From Ostrinia nubilalis (taxonomy: Eukaryota > Arthropoda > Insecta > Lepidoptera > Crambidae), in contig NC_087109.1 in NCBI RefSeq assembly GCF_963855985.1, positions 6,840,001 through 6,904,000 on the forward strand: a DNA stretch of 64,000 bases. Direction: 5' to 3'. The notes beneath the pieces are model-generated. The model was not told the DNA's origin. It saw only the letters and a program-made list of their open reading frames with translations, and did no database searches. The number at the start of each line of letters is the position of its first letter. The stretch's first letter is position 1. Both the position numbers and the translations under genes were made by a program. This document shows, one piece after another, positions 33,940-46,067 of this stretch.

Positions 33940-34569
33940 TAGAGATGAGACGTATTTACTAGAACAGATCCACACACTAGGTATTTTACAGTACTAGGCG
34001 GCACCTATTCCAATTTTTTAAATACTTGATCCACCTAGTATTTTATAAATTACACGATTTCCGACCCTACCATCAAAGTAATAGAGGTTATTATTGCGTA
34101 ATCCGTAGTCGTATATTACGCGCACCTAGTATTTCTCGCTAAGCTTATGTGCGAACGTAGAGATTCACTCCGTCTCTGTCTGACCAAACAAATTTGAGCG
34201 CAACGAAGCAAACGCACACAAACGTAGTCAATCCATATTTATGTAAATAAGAAAAAATATGTAAATATTTTTATGAAATTGATATCTTTTAAATACGCCA
34301 ACTTTTAAGTTGACAGTCCTAAGCCTGTTGAAGTATGAAGGGAGGAATTATTATTCAATTTCAAATTGCATTATTCATACTACGGTTATATCTTTTCAAA
34401 GAAAATTGTATTTTAAAGTCATATTACGTGGATAAGTCCGCACTAGTCGCGTCAAGTATGCTAAATTACTACGTACTAGGTGGAATAGGTATTTGGATCG
34501 AGTATTAATAAATACTAGGAATAGGTGCACCTAGCTAGTATCAAATTTACCTAGTATAACCCATCTCTA
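33940..34569. mobile_element. hAT-type MITE 2, copy A (630 bp)
   Basis: The ends TAGAGATGAG and (inverted) TAGAGATGGG are flanked by GTCTAGAC (33932-33939 and 34570-34577). The interior matches 43368-44289 over most of its length and is non-coding. The left flanking octamer is also the right duplication of MITE 1. Confidence 0.85.
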
Positions 34570-34577
34570 GTCTAGAC

Positions 34578-35499
34578 CCACAGAACGCAACTGGAAATGC
34601 TGTCACAGTACCTTTATGAGCTTTTATTAATCATTAATATGTTATTACGATCTTACTCAAGTCGGCAAGACCGTATACAAAAATTTGATTGATTAATTAA
34701 ATAAATAATTTGTTTAATGCTTTGCTACTTATTGGATCGGAAAAAATCAAATGACACCGCGAGTTAAGTAAGCACAGCGCCATCTAGCGGTTACTTGTTA
34801 TACTAATCTCCAGTGGGCTGAGTGCGAGTTTACATGCGCTCACTAGTGAGCGCGTTTGATAAAAACTCACACTAGAGCTAGACCCTCTGAATTAATAAGT
34901 CTGTTTTTAACCGACTTCAAAAAAGAAAGAGGTGAAATTAATGAGACACTGTAAATGTTGGGCAAAGGATTGGTAAAACTCAGATTAAAACAAAAACAAG
35001 TGATGTCTAACTAAACTGTATAAGTAGCGCAATCAAATTCAGAAGTAGGAAGTTGACAAAATCTTATCTCATACTACAAAATCAGGTTCTTCGCTTTTAC
35101 AGACATAAACTCTACGGTAATTTAATAAATAAATCACAAAATGGCGCGTAATTCAATAAGGCCCAAAATGGCGGCAAATAAATTTTCCACCGAACTTGTG
35201 GACGAGTGGAGTGAATTCGGAAAAGTGAATTGTTTGTTCGTTTGGGTTGTCTGTGGTTTCCAGCAGGTGAATACAATTACTATTGTAGCTCTCTGTAAAC
35301 GAAATTGATTAAGTTTAAAATTTAAAAGCGGGCCATTGAGAGTTCGCAAGCATTTTAACTCGGTTTATTGTAGAGTTGGTTAATACGATAGGTATAGGTA
35401 CTCGTACTTGGTAAAAATAGAAATGAGAGTGAGACTTCTTTGACTTAAAAACTGACACAAACTAGGTACCTACGTTCTCGAACTTCTTTAGGACTTCTT
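34578..35499. other. Intergenic; 18-bp palindrome at 34836-34853
   Basis: gcgctcactagtgagcgc is a perfect palindrome within a degenerate longer inverted repeat (gagtgcgagttt ... aaaaactcacact). The phrase taaccgacttcaaaaaagaa near 34910 is a known type of lepidopteran dispersed repeat. No gene. Confidence 0.45.
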
Positions 35500-35504
35500 C
35501 TTTC

Positions 35505-35600
35505 CGAAGAGCAGTTGCCCGGCAAGCGGAAGGTCGTGGGTTCGAGTCCCGCCTTAGGCAGTTCGATTTTTTCAAGTTGTTTATTTAAAAATTCTTCTTC
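35505..35600 (+). mobile_element. tRNA-Ala-like SINE (family B), truncated copy 2
   Basis: It starts within the D arm (gaagagcagttgcccggcaa), keeps box B GGTTCGAGTCC and the tail cagttcgattttttcaagtt. The 5' acceptor and A box are missing. Confidence 0.7.
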
Positions 35601-36534
35601 TTTTATTATGATGAGATAATCAAGTGATAGAGATAACGTTAAACAAGTTATAAATAATATGTGCAAAAGCGTTTTCATAAGGGCAACTTTTAACCCTTTC
35701 GCTCATTTTGAACTCAACCGTTAAAAACCGTAAGCCAACACTATGGTAAAACAAATCAAAAGGCAGCAATAAAAATTACCAAACACAGGAACGGTCCTGA
35801 ATCTCTAATTACCGTTACCGCAATAGAGCTCGACGACCGCGTATTGTTACCGCGCGAATTTCGATGGCCTCTTCAACTTCGCAGTAACGCCGGCAACTAG
35901 AGATGCTCCAACTTTTTAGCTGAAAATACCGGTTTTTTATGACGCTTTCGGCTATTAGGCTTTTAAAATCGTTTCGAATTTTGCATCAGCAAATGGTTCG
36001 ATAATTTGTTAAATCGAACTATAAAAACGTTTAAAGCACAGAGAAGAGCTTTTAGTGAAATGGAATACTGAGATGTGGAAATGAAATATTAAATAGATTT
36101 TAAATCGATAAATACTGAAAACTGTTTATCGCATTATCACAGCGCGTGCAGCGGTCAAAGCACGTTACAATGCAACCATTTGGGCTGTATTCATAATTTT
36201 CTTAGTAGTACCGACCGAAACTTTTGGCTACAAGTTCTAGAACAAGTGAAGACCAGCCGGGCCTAGGATACGCGCCGTGATAAAATCTTATCGATGATTT
36301 TAGTCGACAAACGTATGGACTTATCGCGCAAAATCGATAAAATGCATCCTAGGCCTACACAGACAATGCAGTACGCACAAACATTGTGTGACTACAGCAG
36401 CAAAAATATCTTTAAAGAATTTTCAGTTTAAAGACCTTTGTCGCACTTCGCACGTAGCTGTCGAAATACAGCCATTAACTGAATTGAAGTCCACTCCAGA
36501 CGAACGAACAACTTAGTACTTAGTCACAGTGACT
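35601..36534. other. No recognised gene
   Basis: No element boundary or coding signal recognised. Confidence 0.35.
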
Positions 36535-36722
36535 AATTTAGCTCGGCAAGAACGGGACTATTCCCACCTCTCGTTCCCACCACTGCAACTCCTGTGTAGC
36601 CAGGATCTACAGCTTGACCGCCACAAAAACCCAACCAATGAAGGTCAAGTTTGTCCCGGGGGAAAGTTAAACTGTCATTGGACCCGCAACGAAATTAATC
36701 AGAAGAACATAGGAGGAGTTCG
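36535..36722 (+). repeat. Dispersed repeat R, copy 2
   Basis: Matches the minus strand of 19396-19600, including gtcattggacccgcaacgaa and attaatcagaagaacat. It lies just beyond the 3' end of the R1-type LINE. Confidence 0.6.
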
Positions 36723-36841
36723 AAATTAAGGTTCGACTTCCCTCCATTGCAAAGCGGATGACAGGTGACAAACAAAGGTTTAAAACCTTTAAGAAAAAGA
36801 TTATGCACCACGGACAATAAATTAAATTAAGGGGGCCTATC

Positions 36842-38170
36842 TTATGAGCAATTAGCAACTACCTGCCAATAATATTTTTCACAAAATCGCTTAAAAGCAC
36901 GGAAATTTTTCCTTGTCGCGACAAGATCGGTGTAATAAATTGCGGAAACAGATGTATGTTGTATTGAATTAAGCATTATATCACGTTCATGTTTCCAAAG
37001 ATCACACTCCCACAAGATATGATGGGCAGACTGCTCATGACTGACATCATCAGTGGAACACTCGCAAAAAGGAGACGGAACTAGTTTGAATTCGTGAAGT
37101 TTATGTTTAAAGTTGCCATGTCCCGTGAGGAACTGCGACGAGCAATGGTCGATTTCTAACCATCGCCTAGTTAGACGTTCGCGTACATTCGGGAAGAATT
37201 TATATAAGTGACGTCCTTTGACTGACGTATCCCATCTTTTTTGCCATTCATTAAGTAAATCTTCTTCAACGACTTCTCGGGAATCAAATAATCGACTTAT
37301 TTTAGAACGATCGCGGCTATTTAAGAAATCGGAGGTTATATTTTCCCTTGATGCGAAGTACATAGCCGCACGCTTTTGTACCTCTAAGTCGACCGGCAGT
37401 ACACCAGCCAGGACTGGCAGAGCCTCCGTGCTCACAGTTCTGTAAGCTTTGCAAAGAAAAATCAATGCAAGGCGTTGACTTTGGAGTAGTTTCCGTCGAG
37501 CGGCTCCTATAGTAGCTCTGTCAGCCCAAACTGGTGCACCATAGCAAATGGAGCTTAAATAAGTGGCCGAATATATTACTCGGAGGATTTTAAACGTTAG
37601 ACCCCACGTCGAGGTTGAAATGTGACTTAAGGCATAAAAGTTCTTTTTAGCTTTTTCACCGATCTGTTTAATGTGCTCGACAAAACTAAAGTTTTTCTCT
37701 AAAATTAGTCCGAGATAGCAAACAGATTCCCGTTTTTTAACAGTTATTTCATTGAATTTAATGCGAGGCAAAACTTTAAGATTACCTTTTAATAGAAGCT
37801 GATAAGTTTTGTGAGGGGCAAACTGCAAACGATTCCTGTCTCCCCATTGAGATATTAAATTCAAGCATGTATCCGCTAGATTTTCAAGCTTTGATCTAGT
37901 GTCAGCCTCTATTAAAAGGAGACCGTCATCAGCGTACCCGGTTAACGAACAGCCTTCGGGTAATGGTAATGCTAGAAAATCATCGAAACCCAAATTCCAA
38001 AGGTAGGGCCCTAGGACCGATCCTTGGGGACAGCCGCGCGTGAGCACCTTTGATTCAGCATGATGGCCGAGTTTTAATTTAGTTGTACCGTTACAAAAGT
38101 ACGAGTGCAGTAGTGAATATATATTACTTAATCGCAGTCCCACCCATTGCAGGCTCCAAGTTTTTCGTCG
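36842..38170 (-). pseudogene. 5'-truncated R1-clade LINE, ORF2 C-terminal part
   Basis: An uninterrupted frame of more than 430 codons on the minus strand. Counting from the GTG at 38143, RGCPQGSVLGP lies at residues 36-46 and the catalytic YADD at 70-73 of the reverse transcriptase. Then come CYLGLILEK (142-150), LTGHGNF (339-345) and a C-terminal zinc-knuckle-like Cys360-Cys362-His374-Cys380. LTGHG followed by a CxC...H...C motif is characteristic of the R1 clade (R1, TRAS, SART relatives). The frame continues upstream of the GTG (...WSLQWV...) and then degenerates, so no start codon is assigned. The endonuclease and N-terminal RT motifs are missing. The lack of stops suggests recent insertion. 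Confidence 0.85.
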
Positions 38171-39100
38171 GCAATCGAGGGAACGCTTCAGAACAATGGT
38201 AGCAATTTGCTGAAATTACCGCAAGACTAGGGCTGCGCCTCATTTGGGAGAGTACCAACGACAAATCAAGATGATCTGGCATCTTATGAAGTCGTAATAA
38301 AAGCTATTTTGCAGCGTGCAAAGTGAGTAAGTATATTCCGAATATCTAAGTACTGTCAAGTGCATTCCGAATATCTTAATAATAAATCGTGAGACTAGTT
38401 CCACTTGTATCCTTGTTAGATTAGAATAGAAACTACAAATATTTTTTTAACACTATCATGTTGTGGTCAAAAATGAAGTTCACCTCTGCCACTTTATAAA
38501 GTGCCAAAAAGCTTCATAGAGTTACCCAAAACTTTATTTCACAAGTCCCACAACCCTACCTATATTTTCCACGACACAGACGCGGAGTCATCTAGCACGA
38601 GCTCAAATACTTGGTTTAGCATTCAGTTACAAATTGACATTTAATGGACTGCCTGGAATCAAATAAAAATCCTAACATTCAGCTAACGAAATAAATGCCG
38701 ATTTTTCGACCAAAATTCCAAAAGGATAGCGTGAACTTGGTACACTAATATATCTAAACAAAAGTACTCATTTAGACCCAAGATGGAAGACAAGTACGAT
38801 TATTTTGTAAATGCTGTTTATGCCAGTATTTAGCTTACAGTGCAGTTTATATCCTAATGCGCCGAAATACTTTTAAATTGCAGTTTAAAAGTAACTGTAA
38901 CTCGCTAGAATTCAACCGTCTTTATTTTTATTTGCCCGTATTTCCTGAAACATTTTCAGGCGAATGCTCTTGAAGCATTGACTACGTTTCCGGATAATCT
39001 TTCAGGCATCCGAGACGTACCGGAGCCTCGTGGAAGGACCAACTCGATTTGTAGTGAGGATCTGTGAAACGAGCACTCCTTAAATTCAATTCTTGAGTGC
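38171..39100. other. No recognised feature
   Basis: AT-rich; no repeats or coding signal recognised. Confidence 0.35.
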
Positions 39101-39405
39101 AGGGTTGCCAGACGTCTTGTATACCTAGTCGTTTCGTTTTTTCAATACGAGAGTAAAACCTGAAGGGTTTCCCGAGTAATTGTTATAGTTATAGCATGAC
39201 AACTGGTGGTCCATAACAGCTCATTTTCTCAAAAAAGCCACTCGTCTCACTAAACAAACCTCATTTTGTACTTTGTTTTGGTAAAATAAAAACATTTTCC
39301 AAAGTTTTTCCTTTCTTTTTCTACACTTGAAATAATTTCGTCATAATATTGGGAAAATTTTGAAAGTATCAGTTAAGAAATTCTTTCATTTAAAGGCAAC
39401 CCTGT
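39101..39405. repeat. Probable foldback, CAGGGTTGCC ends
   Basis: cagggttgccagacg at the left and aaggcaaccctg at the right form short inverted ends. The same ggttgccagg word bounds the inner part of the 5685-6190 element, suggesting related elements. Confidence 0.45.
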
Positions 39406-40129
39406 CGGAGTACTGCAATCGTGAATCGAACTCTGACGAGCCAAATAAAAAGCAAGAGAGATGATAGCTACGAATTCTTACAGAATTTACTACATTCTGA
39501 ATTTACTTAAAATAAATGAAAGCTCATCAACTTCAGCAATAAAAATATGTGACTTTTCCTCTCCAACTAGGATTCCCTTACTTAATATTTATGGGAGTGC
39601 CTTAACTTTAGTTTTGCTGAGTACGAGCGACTCTTGGCAGCATCTCAAGTCTGAACTGAACGTAACAGCCCCAATTTTACAGCGGCTGATTCCGCATGCA
39701 TGAGGCGGTCTGCACCGCGAATAATAAATAAATAAATAGATAAATTCTGCCGACTATCACACTTCAGATTAACCTCATTTGTTTTTGGTGAAATGGCCTT
39801 TTAAAAGCCAAGTCACCTACTACTAACATAGTACACATCTACAAACAAAAAGATGACGAAAAATTGAATAGGTATGTGAAATGTAACATCTACTTCATAG
39901 AGGATAGTTACAAGATAAATGCTCATGCATGCCTACAATTACCCCAATAAGTACAAAAGCATTTTTTCGATATCCTATATCTAAGTACCTACTTTCATAA
40001 TTTAATTTATCACAGCCCTGAAAATTTACCTTCCAATAACACCCCTGTTACTTCTACAATGAAGAGTTCTCTAAGTAAACGTAGCGACCTGACTAGCATG
40101 AAGTAGGTAGCTATAGTCGACAGCACGTC
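39406..40129. other. No recognised feature
   Basis: Short frame at 39461-39703 without motif; (aata) run near 39720. Confidence 0.35.
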
Positions 40130-40225
40130 AAACAATACATTTTTGTTGCAATATAGACCCTATTGCAACTACGTAAGATGCCACAGTGCTAAGCCTGATG
40201 TGCCATTTGTACATTCACATCAGAG
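40130..40225. repeat. Divergent MITE-like repeat
   Basis: The order cagcacgtcaa, gcaactacgtaagatgccac and gcctgatgtgcc parallels 59391-59490 (cagcacattgg, acaactacatagaagccaca, ccttgatgtac). Probably two old copies of one MITE. Confidence 0.4.
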
Positions 40226-41121
40226 CAAAGTTCGCTAAGTTACCCATACAGAGTTCCCCGTAATACATGCAAGCTAGTCCTAGGTATGAAATTACACTGT
40301 CTAGTCTATATCTGCTATTCTCAAAGTATTTGCACGAGAACCCTGAGTTCAGAAAACTTCTATGGGGGCTTTTTCACCAAAGTTTAGCTACAGACTGCCA
40401 ACCTATACAAGGGTTTGAGGCAGACCGTCTTCCGTTCCAACCGTTTCGTCACAAATTCAAAAATAAAGACGTCCATATCTTGAATACATTACGCTTAAAA
40501 ATGAACGTCGTAAAACAAGTGTATATCACAAAAACTGTTTTCAACTTCAACAATGAGTTAAACCTATTGTTATTTGGGTTGGGAGTCCCATTTTTTCCAA
40601 TCAAGCATCAATCATCATGAAGACATTTTTAGTCTCCACTGCATGCAGGAACGACCATTAGGTGCGATTGTAGTCTAATACCAGCTTAGTGCTGCATAAA
40701 AATCCTCCAATTTACCAGAGGCAATTGATTTCCCCATCCTCATGCATTCTAATGTTTATTTAAATATTGCTTTGTTTAGGGTGGGTTTGACGAAACAAGA
40801 GTAAATATTAATCTCAGAATAAATCGTCAGTTTTAACATATTTCCCATACCTACTGAAACTGTCAATGTGCCAGTTATACCGGGAGTTATTCTCGGATAA
40901 AAGTTTGGTTGAATCGGGCCTTACTCATACCTCTTAGAATATCCACGAGAAATTCTCCAATTACTAAATTGGTATGTTTAAAAAGGGCTCTAGCAAACAC
41001 TTTGAGAGCCTCTGAGTCGTAAGTAGTACATTGCTATTATCACAAATTACATTGCGTATATTCCAGCCGTAGCGACTAGCGGAGTATTTTTAAACGGAAA
41101 ATAAGGAAAGCGAGGTAGTAA
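40226..41121. other. Unassigned 117-codon frame (40267-40620, plus) and flanks
   Basis: The frame opens with an ATG at 40267 and has no recognised domain, signal peptide or splice context. Composition is mixed (aromatic-rich, basic). It is longer than most chance frames here but has no other support. Confidence 0.25.
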
Positions 41122-43078
41122 CCCAAGTAGCATTTTACTCCATTTAAGAGTTCACATTTAGTTCCAATGTGTACTTAAAGCATTAGTACAGTTCACTCGT
41201 GATGTATAAGCTGTATTATTGCAATTAATTACACCTATACCTGTCTAAGGGACTTATAGGAGTGTAGACTAGTGTAGAGTTATACTTTTATACGATTGTT
41301 GGTGTTATAATACTCTAACAACTATCCTTTAGTCAGCCATCTGACTAAGAGCATTATAGGAGGGTAGACATACGGTAACCGCTGTTTAACGGCCTACTTG
41401 TACGATGTTATAGAGCTAGCATTTTAATAGAACACACGTGGTCATTTATAAAGCCAAAGGCTGTTATGTTTACTTGTTTTAGACTGTTATACAGCTAGTA
41501 GCTGTAGTAGGACTTGTTTGTGATAATTAAAATAACCTTTTTTTACTATCTGTACAAAAGTGTTTCAATGGTTCGCATGTACCTACACTGTAGGCTGTTA
41601 AAAGGACTATATGTGTTGTCCATTAACATCAATAGCAGTTTATTTGTCCACAAGTACTACTCTTATTTGCTTTGAGCTGAACATGAATGTGAATGTGATA
41701 TTCTATTACACATTTCCCCAAGCCTGTTTTTAGTTGTTCATGGTGGTTCTGTACATGATGCAGAGGAAAATATTATGCCTGAACCTGAAATTTCCCTTCA
41801 AAATATACAGATATCAGAGTGTGATGGTTGCAGTTCTAGTGATAGTGAATACCATTTTGATTTGGACAATTATTTAACCTTTCGCAAAAAAATAAGAACA
41901 TGGGCTATTGAAAATCGTATTCCTCATTCCGCTTTGAATAAATTGTCAGGCATAATAAACGAATTTAAACCGGGAACACTACCGTCTGATGCTTTAGCTA
42001 TTCATACTTGACTATTAGTACCTGGGCTAGGCGATTTAACGGACATTAATAATTTTTATTGCGGATCTCTAAAATTTCAGTATTTGGAAGAATTAAAGAT
42101 ACACAATTGACCTGAACTAGGTACATCTTAAAGCTGTACATAAGTTCACATTAGAATAAATTTATAGACATTAGCGCTGTAGTGGTACAAATGTGGAACT
42201 TCATATAGATAACAGCATTCTAACAGAACACATGTGAACCTAATATACGCTCACCGCATTAAATTGGAGTTATAACAGTTCACATAGCCGTATTTCATTT
42301 CCACCATTTTGTTCTACATAACCTAAAATATTTACCATATAAATCTCCAAATTTAATGCAGATTTATCACAAAATTCGCAGATAGAGCGATTGAGTTTTG
42401 GTTTCATGTTATAATTAATTACCGTAATATAGTTATAATGCCAATACAATATCAAAAACTGAAAATTGTAGATTTCCTCTCAGCCAGTTTTAAATATTTT
42501 AAAATGAATATCGCGTTTTTACAGAGGCGCGTAAATATTTTAGCTGTAAATATGTATACATTTCACGATAAAGTTGCATTCCCAATGGCATTAACATTAT
42601 TAAGTATTTAAAACCCGTGTTATTATTTTCATAAATGATTATCCGCCCGAGTTGTTTCCCTCTTGGCACTCACGTACAAATACCAAACTAATATTAAAAT
42701 GTGGAAATAATTTAAGACACACGTGAACTTTAGGTAGCATTGGAGTACTTTTGTCGGACTTTATAACTTTGAAAGCTGTGCATTTAGCCACTTGTTACTC
42801 TTTATTACACTCACGTACGTTGTATGGTTCACACTGCGTCCCATATAGTGCCGTAAGTCAGCCTTAAGTCCGATGTTACTACTTAAACTGCTATTATAAT
42901 GCTATTATACTGCTAATGTACAGCCATAGTGAACTTAAGGCTGTCTAATTTGTGCCCAAACTGGTTCTATAAAAGCATTATAGCAAGCTATACAGCTCGT
43001 ATACAGCTGACATACACAGCTTGTGGAGTACATGTGAACGACTATTGAACTCTTAAATGGAGTAAAATGTTACTTGGG
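41122..43078. mobile_element. 2-kb TIR element carrying a broken ORF
   Basis: 33-bp terminal inverted repeats (41122-41154 and 43046-43078; CCCAAGTAGCATTTTACTCC and complement, one mismatch) enclose 1,957 bp. The interior includes the plus-strand ORF remnant at 41775-42110. Flanks are ...taa and aac..., so a 2-bp AA duplication is possible but not secure. Superfamily unassigned. Confidence 0.75.
41775..42110 (+). pseudogene. Transposon-encoded protein remnant, N-terminal part
   Basis: An acidic, serine-rich lead (C-S-S-S-D-S-E, residues 19-25) is followed by a helical segment (FRKKIRTWAIENRIPHSALN, residues 36-55), then KPGTLPSDA (65-73). From memory, insect DNA-transposon proteins carry a similar segment: a W-A-x-x-x-x-I-x-H-x-A-L-x-x-L motif followed by L-P-x-D-A-R-T-L-L. 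Here the frame hits TGA at 42009, then continues in the same frame to a second stop near 42110 (…FYCGSLKF…). So it reads as one protein interrupted by an in-frame stop and truncated. The catalytic domain is missing. The central position within the TIRs supports a transposase-derived origin; the exact family is not claimed. Confidence 0.5.
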
Positions 43079-43255
43079 AACAACATCCTTTGAGGGAGAC
43101 GCTTTGAAACGAACACTTTTATTGAGTTTTATTTGTACTCTGTAATGAAAGTAGCTGGATAAGGAGTAAATAAAAACGTTACGGATAATAACGAACTGAA
43201 AAAGTTTTTTACTGGATAATATGAAAGAATAATAGCAATAATGGACGAACACAAC

Positions 43256-44644
43256 GTGCAGTCGCGGAATGAAAAGGTTCGTCACCTTAGTGTCGGTTTT
43301 CGCTTGCACTAGGTACTGTAAGAGTCAAACCTGCCAACATACCAGTGCAAGAAACAGTGCTGCTAACTAGAGATGAGACGTATTTACTAGAACAGATCCA
43401 CACACTAGGTATTTTACAGTACTAAGTGGCACCTATTCCAATTTTTAAAATACTTGATCCACCTAGTATTTTTTAAATTACACGATTTCCGACCCTACCA
43501 TCAAAGTAATAGAGGTTATTGTTGCATAATCCGTAGTCGTGTATTACGCGCACCGCGTATTTCTCGCTAAGTATTTTTTAAATTACACGATTTCCGACCC
43601 TACCATCAAAGTAATAGAGGTTATTATTGCATAATCCGTAGTCGTGTATTACGCGCACCGCGTATTTCTCGCTAAGCTTATGTGCGAACGTAGAGATTCA
43701 CTCCGTCTCTGTCTGACAAACAAATTTGAGCGCAGGCAGGTGTGAGATAGGAATAGGTGTTTGATGTATTACGTAATTTAAACTCTATTTGTACACAGGT
43801 AAGGTTTTGAATATTTTAATTTTTGTTCTCTCTCATCCAGCTCACTCCTTGTTGACTAGCCGGTAAAAAACCAGTTTTTATTCTTCCGACAGGTTTGTTT
43901 TGGTTTGTTGTCACGCGTCCGTGATAATTGCATAAATAAAAAATAGAAAAAATTATGTAAATATTTTTATGAAATTGATATCTTTTAAATACGCCAACTT
44001 TTAAGTTGACAGTCCTAAGCCTGTTGAAGTATGAAGGGAGGATATCAATCAATCAACAACCAGCAAAAACATTATTATTCAATTTCAAATTGCATTATTA
44101 ATACTACGAGTGGATCTTTTCAAAGAAAATTGTATTTTAAAGTCATAATACGTGGATTAGTCCGCACTAGTCGCGTCAAGTATGGTAAATTACTACGTAC
44201 TAAGTGGAACAGGTATTTGGATCACGTATTAATAAATACTTGGAATAGGTGCACCTAGTATCAAATTTACCTAGTATAACCCATCTCTACTGCTAACATT
44301 TAAATAAATGTGACGTTTGCTAACGAAGAAGGTTTTGCTTATTTTTCTGTCCCATCAGTGCAATGTTACAAAACGTATTTTTTTTATTTAATAGAAATAA
44401 TAATGGCAGGTTGAACCAACAAGAAGGTTTTAGTTTATCAATCATAAAAATTTTCTTGACAAGATAAATGTCAAACAACTTTAATCTGAATAATTTTGAA
44501 CTTTACTGACTAACAGTTAAAGATTATTTTGTCTATCTCGAGATTATTCTGTAACATAGTTTCAAAAGGTAATAGGTATGTGCTCGCGATTCGTTGAAGG
44601 AATCAATTTGAAAACTGACGAACCTTTTCATTCCGCGACTGTAC
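43256..44644. mobile_element. Foldback/TIR pair enclosing a hAT-type element
   Basis: A 29-bp arm (gtgcagtcgcggaatgaaaa then ggttcgtca, 43256-43284) is inverted at 44616-44644 with one mismatch. Removing the nested hAT element leaves a ~460-bp element with long arms. No clear target duplication. Confidence 0.65.
43368..44289. mobile_element. hAT-type MITE 2, copy B (922 bp)
   Basis: Ends TAGAGATGAG / CCATCTCTA as in copy A, flanked by the 8-bp duplication CTGCTAAC (43360-43367 and 44290-44297), again fitting nTnnnnAn. It differs from copy A by an internal tandem duplication of about 107 bp (attacacgatttccgacccta, near 43479 and 43586) and by extra sequence around 43735-43940. Confidence 0.85.
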
Positions 44645-45647
44645 ATAATACAGGATTTTGATATTTCATTACATACATATAAGTGCCTAAGTATCTATCT
44701 TCCAATAATCTAGGCAAATACTGAATGAATTGTCTATTCGACCACGCACGACATTGATATCCACAGTCTTCTTATTTCGTATGCGACTATAAATAAATAG
44801 GTAACATACTAAACGAGAAAAGAAAGGTTACAGAATTCTGCACAAAAAATGCCCGCAATTTCTCAAAGCAGTGACGTATCACGTCAGTCTTCCAACAAAA
44901 ATAAGTTCACCGAACACCTATTGTGAGTTTCAATCAAAGTTCCTGAAAGAAAAGGGATAGGGTTCGATGTCAAGGCGGGACATCGATACCCTTGTCAAAC
45001 TGGAACCTTTACCTAAGTTTGAGGTAGGAACTACTCTTCACTTGTTGACCTCTATACTTAGACGACTTCACTGTGCCGGTACATCAAAAAAGGTTTTCAT
45101 AACAACTGACATAATATTTTACCAGAATATGATAAGGGCTTGTCCACAGACACATCCCGTTTTTTGCAGGAGTTAATATTAACGTTCATACGAATATCCT
45201 GTTTGCAGTGTCGCGCATAAAACCGATCCGTTTGATTTCGTATTTCGAATTGCAAACAACTTGTGAGATTCGAGATCCGTGCCGATCCGATTGCCGTGGG
45301 ATAAAGCCTTTAGTGTTGGTAAGTAAGTACTTATAGTCAATACTTACCTACTTGAGATGAACTGCAGTCAATAAGGAAAGACTATTCAATTGATAGAGCT
45401 ATAAATAACTATGCTTGAGCTTTTATTTCATATCAGAAAATATAATATAGGCACATTATAAACGAGGAAATATGCGGAAAATAATGTAAGGAAAAGTTTC
45501 ATTACTCTCGTGGAAACAGCAACTGTCTGATATTAAAACATAATTAAATCTAGTTTTAGTTAATTCAAGGGGATAATTCACATGATGTGACTGAAATATA
45601 GTTAGTTAATTACCCATTTTAAACTTCCCTAAATCCAATGAAGATTT
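44645..45647. other. No recognised gene
   Basis: A short hairpin-like word (gggttcgatgtc ... gacatcgataccc) lies near 44959-44992. Nothing else. Confidence 0.35.
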
Positions 45648-45700
45648 CGTTCGTTTCAGCCAAATGACGTCCACTGTTGGACAAAAGCCTCCCTCAAGAA
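45648..45700 (-). repeat. RTE-type LINE tail fragment
   Basis: The complement reads gaggcttttgtcc, caacagtggacgtc, tttggctga, the terminal piece of the same LINE family as 13090-13275. Confidence 0.5.
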
Positions 45701-45715
45701 TTTACTCAGAGTGCC

Positions 45716-45886
45716 TACCATGAGTTTACGTTAGGTGTGCTCGCTAGCGACTGCGTAAATAAATGACATTAATTGTATGACATATTGTGCAGCGCCCCTA
45801 GCGGCTACTTTCAAGAAACAAAATCTTCATAGAGATTTTTGACGTACCTACTCGCTAGCGAGGACACCTAACGTAAACTCATGGTA
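45716..45886. mobile_element. 171-bp MITE (TACCATGAGTTTACGTTAGG ends)
   Basis: Arms of about 34 bp (taccatgagtttacg, ttaggtgt, ctcgctagcga) are inverted with few mismatches. The centre contains gcagcgcccctagcgg. No coding frame. Confidence 0.75.
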
Positions 45887-46067
45887 CGCACGCAGAATAA
45901 TGTAAGTACATTTTAAGTTCTTATTGTTAAATATTTCAACGGACAATAATAGGTACTTCAAGCTAAACACTGTACATCTTATGAGATGTAATACCTATAT
46001 ACGTTTTTGAAACAAAATTGCTCCTGTTTTTAATGGTCATTACTAATGACGACGGAACCGAACGGGA

